Of a DNA stretch of 64,000 bases, positions 56,724 to 64,000 are shown in pieces. The position numbers and the translations under genes were made by a program. The notes below the pieces were generated by a model. That model saw nothing but the letters and a program-made list of their open reading frames with translations, had not been told where the DNA came from and did not search any database. Source of the stretch: Variovorax sp. J22G73 (lineage in GTDB: Bacteria > Pseudomonadota > Gammaproteobacteria > Burkholderiales > Burkholderiaceae_C); contig NZ_JASZYK010000001.1 in the NCBI RefSeq assembly GCF_030317035.1, positions 744,001-808,000 on the forward strand, in the 5' to 3' direction. Position 1 is the stretch's first letter, and the number at the start of each line of letters is the position of its first letter.

Positions 56724-57866
56724 TCAGTCCGGCGCGCCCGCCGGCCGTCCGCGCCACAGCTTGCGGTACACCGTCGCCCGGCTGATGCCCAGCGCCCGCG
56801 CGGCTTCGGCCACGTTGCCGCGCGCATCGGCCACCGCCTTGCGGATCAGCGCGGTCTCCACGTCGCGCAGGCGCGGGCGTGCATCGACGGCGGGCGCGGC
56901 CACCGCGCCGCCGCGGCCACCGCCCTGGGGCCGCACCTGCACCCGCAGGCCGGACCACAGCGGCACCTCCAGCACCGCGTCGGCGCGGCGGGCCGCGTCG
57001 AACATCATGTGCAGCGGCAGGGCGAACAGGTCGTTGAAATGCAGCGGCTGCGTGTTGCGCGCCAGCGGCTGGTGCAGCATCTGGCGCGCCGCCGCGTTGG
57101 CGCCGGTCACGCTGCCGCCGGCATCGATGCACAGCAGCCCTTCGCTCGCCTCGCCGGCCGGGCTGCCCGGCCACGCCAGGTGCAGCAGCAGCTCGCAGGG
57201 CTCGCGCATGACCAGGGTGTTCTCGATGCTGCGCGCCGACAGCGCGGCCAGGTGCCGCAGCTCGGGCCGCTCCACCACCTGCACGCCGGTCAGGTCGAGC
57301 ATGCCGATGCAGTCGCCCTGGGGACCGAAGAGCGGCGCGCCGGCGCAGCTGTACACGCTGGTGTCGTCGAAGAAGTGCTCGCCGCCGTGCAGCCACACCG
57401 ACTCCTGCTCGGCCAGCGCCGTGCCGATGGCGCTGGTGCCGATGGCGCGCTCCGACAGGTCGACGCCCACGCGCCCGATGTCGCGCGCGCAGCGGCTGGC
57501 GGTGTCGGTGCCGTCGGGCAGGTTGCCCACGTCGACCACGATGCCCTCGGCGTCGGTCAGGATGGCGAAGTAGCGCGTGTCGGCAATGGCGCGCGAAAGC
57601 CGTTCGATCACCGGACGCGCCACGGCGATCAGCGCGCGGTTGCGCTCGGCGATGTCGCAGCTGTGACTCCGGCTCACCGGCTCGAAGCTCACCCGCTGCT
57701 GCGGCCGGCGGCCGGCCTCGATGCAGCGTTGCCACGACCGGGCGATCCATGAGTCGATGCAGGCCGCGCCGCGTGCGCGCGGCGACTCGCCATCGATCAG
57801 TTCGCGCCGGGCCTGGGCAATGGCCAGCGACCGCTCCGGCGGCGGTGAAACAAGAGAGACAGGCAT
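56724..57866 (-). CDS. AcoR-like regulator: GAF domain plus Fis-type HTH, no AAA+ sigma-54 domain
   Basis: A 380-residue regulator. The N-terminal region (about 60-210) is a GAF sensor like that of AcoR/sigma-54 activators ([37 protein letters not shown]). A short PAS-like stretch follows, and the protein ends in a Fis helix-turn-helix ([20 protein letters not shown], then [12 protein letters not shown]). The AAA+ domain with Walker A and GAFTGA that normally lies between GAF and HTH is missing entirely, and the spacer is too short to contain it. The ATG at 57866 is used; upstream frame extension begins only at TTG codons. It is divergent from coxSLMDE, whose promoter looks sigma-54 dependent. 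Confidence 0.85.
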   Translation of the reverse strand: MPVSLVSPPPERSLAIAQARRELIDGESPRARGAACIDSWIARSWQRCIEAGRRPQQRVSFEPVSRSHSCDIAERNRALIAVARPVIERLSRAIADTRYFAILTDAEGIVVDVGNLPDGTDTASRCARDIGRVGVDLSERAIGTSAIGTALAEQESVWLHGGEHFFDDTSVYSCAGAPLFGPQGDCIGMLDLTGVQVVERPELRHLAALSARSIENTLVMREPCELLLHLAWPGSPAGEASEGLLCIDAGGSVTGANAAARQMLHQPLARNTQPLHFNDLFALPLHMMFDAARRADAVLEVPLWSGLRVQVRPQGGGRGGAVAAPAVDARPRLRDVETALIRKAVADARGNVAEAARALGISRATVYRKLWRGRPAGAPD

Positions 57867-57962
57867 CGTGGGGGGCTCGCGTGCACGCGCTTTTCGGGGC
57901 TTTTCCCGGCTCGCCGGATGGCAAGCTGTTTCATTTTGAGAATTTCGCGCGCTCTGTGCAAG

Positions 57963-57978
57963 TGGCAAGGGTTTTGCC
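57963..57978 (+). promoter_or_regulatory. Sigma-54 (-24/-12) promoter of the cox-like operon
   Basis: TGGCAAG-N4-TTGCC has GG and GC exactly ten bases apart and matches the TGGCACG-N4-TTGCW consensus except at one position. It lies 89 bases before the coxS ATG. A TGTTTCA half-site at 57927-57933 could be part of an activator site. Confidence 0.75.
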
Positions 57979-58051
57979 TAGGATAGTGCGAAAGGTCGCC
58001 ATCCAAGATGCTTTCGCTGAACCAGCCATCACCTTTCACGGAGACAGCCAC

Positions 58052-58549
58052 ATGCAGGTCGCTTTCAAGGTCAACGGCCGCCAGGTCACGGTCGACGCGC
58101 CACCCAACACCTTCCTTGTCCACGCCATCCGCGAGCACCTCCACCTCACGGGCACCCATGTGGGTTGCGACACCGCGCAGTGCGGCGCGTGCACCGTCCA
58201 TGTGAACGGGCGGGCGGTCAAGTCGTGCAACATCCTGGTCGCGCAGGCGGCGGGCAGCGATATCACCACCATCGAGGGCATTGCCGAGGCCGACGGCACC
58301 ATGCATCCCATGCAGGCGGCGTTCAAGGAATGCCACGGCCTGCAATGCGGCTTCTGCACGCCGGGCATGGTCATGAGCGCCATCGACCTGTGCACCCACC
58401 ACCCCAGGTCGAGCGAGACCGAGATCCGCGAGCTGCTCGACGGCAACCTGTGCCGTTGCACGGGCTACCAGAACATTGTGAAGGCCGTGAAGATGGGCGG
58501 CGAGGCGATGGCCTCGGGCACGCCGGTCAAAGCAACCGTCACGGCGTGA
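58052..58549 (+). CDS. coxS: CoxS-like [2Fe-2S] subunit of a molybdenum hydroxylase
   Basis: A 165-residue electron-transfer subunit with two [2Fe-2S] clusters. The plant-type cluster uses C39, C44, C47 and C59 ([12 protein letters not shown] ... KSC), and the second uses C99, C102, C134 and C136 (CGFC and LCRC). The ATG at 58052 has CGGAGAC upstream. It passes electrons from the molybdenum site of the large subunit to the FAD subunit. It is first in the order S-L-M-D-E, transcribed from the sigma-54-type promoter. Anaerobic or aerobic substrate oxidation cannot be told apart from this subunit. Confidence 0.93.
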   Translation: MQVAFKVNGRQVTVDAPPNTFLVHAIREHLHLTGTHVGCDTAQCGACTVHVNGRAVKSCNILVAQAAGSDITTIEGIAEADGTMHPMQAAFKECHGLQCGFCTPGMVMSAIDLCTHHPRSSETEIRELLDGNLCRCTGYQNIVKAVKMGGEAMASGTPVKATVTA

Positions 58550-58562
58550 AGGGAGCGACATC

Positions 58563-61013
<2,451 letters not shown>

Positions 61014-61039
61014 ACACAACAAAGAAGGAACCACACACC

Positions 61040-61831
61040 ATGTACGCCTTCACACTCGAACGGCCCGCCTCGGTGGCCGATGCGGCCAAGCTGATCGGTG
61101 CCGGCGCCAAGGCGCTGGCCGGCGGCCAGACCCTGCTGGCCTCGATGAAGCTGCGGCTTTCCGCCCCCGACCAGCTGGTGGACCTGAGCGGCATCAGCGA
61201 GCTCACCGGCATCAGCAAGGACGGCGACAGCTTCACCATCGGCGCCATGTCGCGCCACCTCGACGTGGCCAACCACGCCGAGCTGAAAGCGGCGTTTCCG
61301 GCGCTGGCCGACCTGGCTTCGCGCATCGGCGACCGGCAGGTGCGCGCCATGGGCACCATCGGCGGCTCGGTGGCCAACAACGACCCGGCGGCGTGCTACC
61401 CGAGCGCGGTGCTGGGCACGGGTGCCACGGTGGTCACGTCGAAGCGCGAGATTGCCGCTGACGATTTTTTCCAGGGCCTGTTCACCACCGCGCTGGAAGA
61501 CGACGAGCTGATCACCGCCATCCGCTTTCCGGTTCCCAAGCGCGCCGTGTACGAGAAGCTGCGCCAGAAGGCCTCGCACTTTCCGCTGGTCGGCGTCTTC
61601 GTGGCGCAGTACGACAGCGTCGTGCGCGTGGCCGTCACCGGCGCGGGCAATGGCGTGTTCCGCCATGCGGGGCTGGAAGACGCGCTGAACCAGAGCTTTA
61701 CCGCCGCGTCCGCCGCGGGCGTGAAGATCGACGCGAGCGACCTCAACAGCGACCTGCATGCCTCCGCCGCCTACCGCGCGAACCTGATCAGCGTGCTCAC
61801 GCAACGCGCGGTCACCAAGGCGCTGGGCTGA
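61040..61831 (+). CDS. coxM: CoxM-like FAD-binding subunit
   Basis: A 263-residue FAD subunit of the xanthine dehydrogenase family. The flavin-binding pattern AGGQTLLASMKLRL and TIGGSVANNDPAACYPSAVL is clear, with the C-terminal CO-dehydrogenase flavoprotein domain reading AAYRANLISVLTQRA. It accepts electrons from CoxS and passes them to quinones or another acceptor. AAGGAA lies about ten bases before the ATG. The order S-L-M differs from the M-S-L order of the classical Oligotropha cluster. Confidence 0.92.
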   Translation: MYAFTLERPASVADAAKLIGAGAKALAGGQTLLASMKLRLSAPDQLVDLSGISELTGISKDGDSFTIGAMSRHLDVANHAELKAAFPALADLASRIGDRQVRAMGTIGGSVANNDPAACYPSAVLGTGATVVTSKREIAADDFFQGLFTTALEDDELITAIRFPVPKRAVYEKLRQKASHFPLVGVFVAQYDSVVRVAVTGAGNGVFRHAGLEDALNQSFTAASAAGVKIDASDLNSDLHASAAYRANLISVLTQRAVTKALG

Positions 61832-61925
61832 GCGCGCGGGCGCTCCCCACGAAGCCTACGAAGACGACGACGCCACAAGGAGGCTGGAAGGCGCGCTGCA
61901 CCGGCGCCTTCCGCTACGCTTGGCC

Positions 61926-62828
61926 ATGATCTTCCCGACCATCGATTCGCTCTCCGACGGCCTGGTGCAGGCCGGCTACTTCGCCGACCGCCGCCTGGCC
62001 ACGGCCGTGTTCCTCGCGCTGAAGCTGCAGCGCCCGCTGCTGCTCGAAGGCGAACCCGGCGTGGGCAAGACGGAGCTGGCCAAGGCGCTGTCGAAGGCGC
62101 TGAACCGCGAGCTGCTGCGCCTGCAGTGCTACGACGGGCTGGAGCAGCGCGAGGCGCTGTATGAATGGAACTACGCCGCGCAGCTGCTGCACATGCGCGC
62201 GGCCGAAGCCAGCGGCGCGGCGCGCGACGTGGAAGCCGAGGTCTACCAGCCGCACTACCTCATCCGCCGCCCGCTGCTGCAGGCGCTGCAGACACCGGCG
62301 CCCGGCGCGGTGCTGCTCATCGACGAGGTGGACCGCGCCGACGAGCCCTTCGAGGCCTTCCTGCTCGAGTACCTGGGCGAGTACCAGGTGAGCATTCCCG
62401 AACTGGGCACGGTGCGCGCCGTGGTGCCGCCCGTGACCATCCTCACCAGCAACCGCACGCGCGAACTCAACGACGCGGTGAAACGCCGCTGCCTGTACCA
62501 CTGGCTCGACTACCCCGAGCGCGAGCGCGAGCTGGCCATCGTGCGCGCCCAGGTGCCGCAGGCGGGCGAGGCGCTGTCGGCGCAGGTGTCGGCCTTCGTG
62601 GCGCGGCTGCGCGAGGCGCCTTTCGTCAACGCCTTCCAGCGCGCGCCCGGCATCGCCGAAAGCGTGGAGTGGGCAAGGGCGCTGATTGCGCTGGACACGG
62701 TCGAGCTCGATCCCGAAGTGGTGGTCGACACTGCCGGCATCCTGTTCAAGCAGCGCGACGACGTGGCCGCGCTCACGCGCGAGCTGGCGTCGGACCTGCT
62801 CAAGCCCGAGGAGCCGGCGGCGCACTGA
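61926..62828 (+). CDS. coxD: CoxD-like AAA+ ATPase (MoxR family)
   Basis: A 300-residue MoxR-type AAA+ protein. Walker A is GEPGVGKTE (42-50), Walker B VLLIDEVDRAD, and the sensor 1 region is TILTSNRTREL. CoxD of Oligotropha is an AAA+ chaperone needed to build the [CuSMoO2] site of CO dehydrogenase. Here the large subunit lacks the copper-binding loop, so the ATPase presumably matures a different Mo site. It follows coxM after 94 bases, and coxE follows within 17 bases. Confidence 0.9.
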   Translation: MIFPTIDSLSDGLVQAGYFADRRLATAVFLALKLQRPLLLEGEPGVGKTELAKALSKALNRELLRLQCYDGLEQREALYEWNYAAQLLHMRAAEASGAARDVEAEVYQPHYLIRRPLLQALQTPAPGAVLLIDEVDRADEPFEAFLLEYLGEYQVSIPELGTVRAVVPPVTILTSNRTRELNDAVKRRCLYHWLDYPERERELAIVRAQVPQAGEALSAQVSAFVARLREAPFVNAFQRAPGIAESVEWARALIALDTVELDPEVVVDTAGILFKQRDDVAALTRELASDLLKPEEPAAH

Positions 62829-62845
62829 GCGCGCCGGGCACGCGC

Positions 62846-64000
62846 ATGGCAGAGGCAGCCCGCACCGGCGGTGATCCAGGTTCCCAGGGCATTCCGCAGC
62901 TGGGCGATGTGCGCAGCGGCAAGCTCGCCGGCAACATCACCGCCTTCGGCCGCGCGCTGCGCCGCGCGGGCGTTCGCACCGACGCCATGCGCATCGCGCT
63001 GGCGGCCGAGGCGGCCACGCTGGTCGGCGTGGAAGACAAGCGCGACCTGGGCGCCGCCATGGAGGCCGTGATGGTCAGCCGCGAGCAGGACCGCATGGTG
63101 TTCCGCGAACTGTTCGACGCCTGGTTCAAGGACCCGGAGCTGGCCAACAAGCTGCTCGCGCAGATGCTGCCCAGCGCCGAAGGCAAGGCCGAGCCGTCGA
63201 AGCGCCGGCCGCGCGTGCGCGAGGCGCTCACCGCGCCCCGCAATGCCGCGAAGCCCGCCGAGCCTGCCAAGCCCGACCGCGAGATCGAGTTCGACGCGGC
63301 CATGACCGCCAGCGACCGCCAGCGCCTGCAGCACGCCGACTTCAACGCGCTGGGCGCTTCCGAATACCGGCTGGTGGAGCGGCTGGCGCGCGACATCCGC
63401 CTGCCTGTGCCCGAGCTGCCGTCGCGCCGCCTGCGCTTGGCGGGCGAGGCCGGCCGGCAGCATGCGCGCATGCACTGGCCCGGCGTGCTGCAGGAGGCGG
63501 CGCGCACCGGCGGCGAAATCTTGCGGCTGCCCCGGCTCACGCGGCGCCCGCAGCCCTTGCCGCTGCTGGTGCTGGTCGACGTCTCGGGCTCCATGGAGCG
63601 CTACGCGCGGCTGCTGCTGGCCTTTCTGCATGCGGCCACGCGGCGGGCGGGGCGGCGCGACGTGTTCGCTTTCGGCACCCGCCTGACCGACCTGACGCCC
63701 GCGTTCCGGCTGGCCGACACCGACGACATGCTGGTCGCGGCCAGCCTGGCCATCGACGATTTCGCGGGCGGCACCCGGCTGGGCGATTCGCTGGGCGAAC
63801 TGCGCCGCGCCCACGCCCGCCGCCTGACCGGCCGGCGCACGCTGGTGCTGGTGATCAGCGACGGGCTGGACACCGGCGAACCCGCGGTGCTCGAGCAGGA
63901 GCTGCTGTGGCTGAAGCGCCATTCGCGCCGGTTGCTGTGGCTCAACCCGCTGCTGCGCTTCGACGGCTACGCCCCTCTGGCCCGTGGGGCCGGCGTGCTG
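62846..64000 (+). CDS. coxE: CoxE-like von Willebrand factor A domain protein, truncated by the right edge
   Basis: The frame is open from the ATG at 62846 to the end of the window, 385 codons with no stop. The N-terminal ~235 residues are helical and charged. A VWA domain follows with the metal-adhesion motif DVSGS (D245, S247, S249), then GGTRLG and SDGLD. CoxE partners the MoxR ATPase CoxD, the two working as an ATP-driven maturation chaperone pair. The C terminus, about another 20-40 residues, lies beyond the window. Whether other accessory genes follow is unknown. Confidence 0.88.
   Translation, partial: MAEAARTGGDPGSQGIPQLGDVRSGKLAGNITAFGRALRRAGVRTDAMRIALAAEAATLVGVEDKRDLGAAMEAVMVSREQDRMVFRELFDAWFKDPELANKLLAQMLPSAEGKAEPSKRRPRVREALTAPRNAAKPAEPAKPDREIEFDAAMTASDRQRLQHADFNALGASEYRLVERLARDIRLPVPELPSRRLRLAGEAGRQHARMHWPGVLQEAARTGGEILRLPRLTRRPQPLPLLVLVDVSGSMERYARLLLAFLHAATRRAGRRDVFAFGTRLTDLTPAFRLADTDDMLVAASLAIDDFAGGTRLGDSLGELRRAHARRLTGRRTLVLVISDGLDTGEPAVLEQELLWLKRHSRRLLWLNPLLRFDGYAPLARGAGVL

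Overview
The window is 64 kb of very GC-rich DNA with densely packed genes, mostly in short-overlap operons. Third-position GC bias is strong, which leaves long open shadow frames everywhere. Gene content points to a metabolically versatile betaproteobacterium of the Comamonadaceae, most likely Variovorax or a close relative: two complete branched-chain/amide-type ABC importers, a TRAP system, a Dpp-type importer, a CODH-like hydroxylase locus, a SenA/EgtB-like enzyme and a beta-alanine:pyruvate aminotransferase. The taxon is inferred from gene content and codon style, not from a marker search. I see no rRNA, tRNA, insertion sequence, prophage or CRISPR array; the window reads as chromosomal catabolic and transport islands around a small housekeeping core (xseB-ispA-dxs).

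Layout, left to right. 1-2.4 kb: a MocR-type regulator cut by the left edge, an AhpD-like protein and a small SMR/Gdx exporter, with a three-half-site operator between them. 2.4-5.6 kb: a D-amino-acid dehydrogenase divergent from a GltI-like binding protein and an Asp/Glu racemase. 5.6-8.0 kb: a Tat-exported dienelactone hydrolase, a ZIP metal transporter and a small acidic protein. 8.0-20.4 kb: an eight-gene minus-strand operon (N-acyl-D-amino-acid deacylase, DppFDCB and DppA, an M81 metallopeptidase, a DauA-like D-amino-acid dehydrogenase) facing a XRE-cupin regulator and an exported M20 peptidase. Three copies of one palindrome lie in the divergent gap, so this looks like a single regulon for peptides or conjugates containing D-amino acids.

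20.4-29.3 kb: a DUF3300 lipoprotein with a giant Gln/Ala tail; a Zrg-like metal-uptake cluster (DUF3299, MacB-type permease, LolD-type ATPase, DUF2796) with a sulfurtransferase and an EamA transporter; and a Rieske oxygenase. 29.5-32.6 kb: xseB-ispA-dxs, supplying isoprenoid precursors. 32.6-37.2 kb: the first Liv system, with a terminator-like attenuator after its binding-protein gene. 37.4-41.3 kb: a TRAP system whose binding-protein gene is convergent with its permease genes. 41.5-47.5 kb: an orphan SenA-like enzyme, an MFS transporter, an omega-aminotransferase with a divergent LysR regulator, and an unrecognised membrane-anchored protein.

47.5-56.7 kb: a FadR-type regulator divergent from a second Liv operon that runs into a carbamoylase/hydantoinase-type M20 amidohydrolase, a second M81 metallopeptidase and an NTF2-like protein. 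A REP-type palindrome sits inside this operon between livG and livF. 56.7-64.0 kb: a GAF/Fis regulator without an AAA+ domain, divergent from coxSLMDE-like genes (form II molybdenum hydroxylase plus maturation proteins). These are preceded by a near-consensus sigma-54 promoter; coxE runs off the right edge.

The strongest candidates for new biology are the TTGCG-N4-CGCAA regulon at 8-20 kb, the paired M81 operons, and the sigma-54 promoter facing an AAA-less activator.
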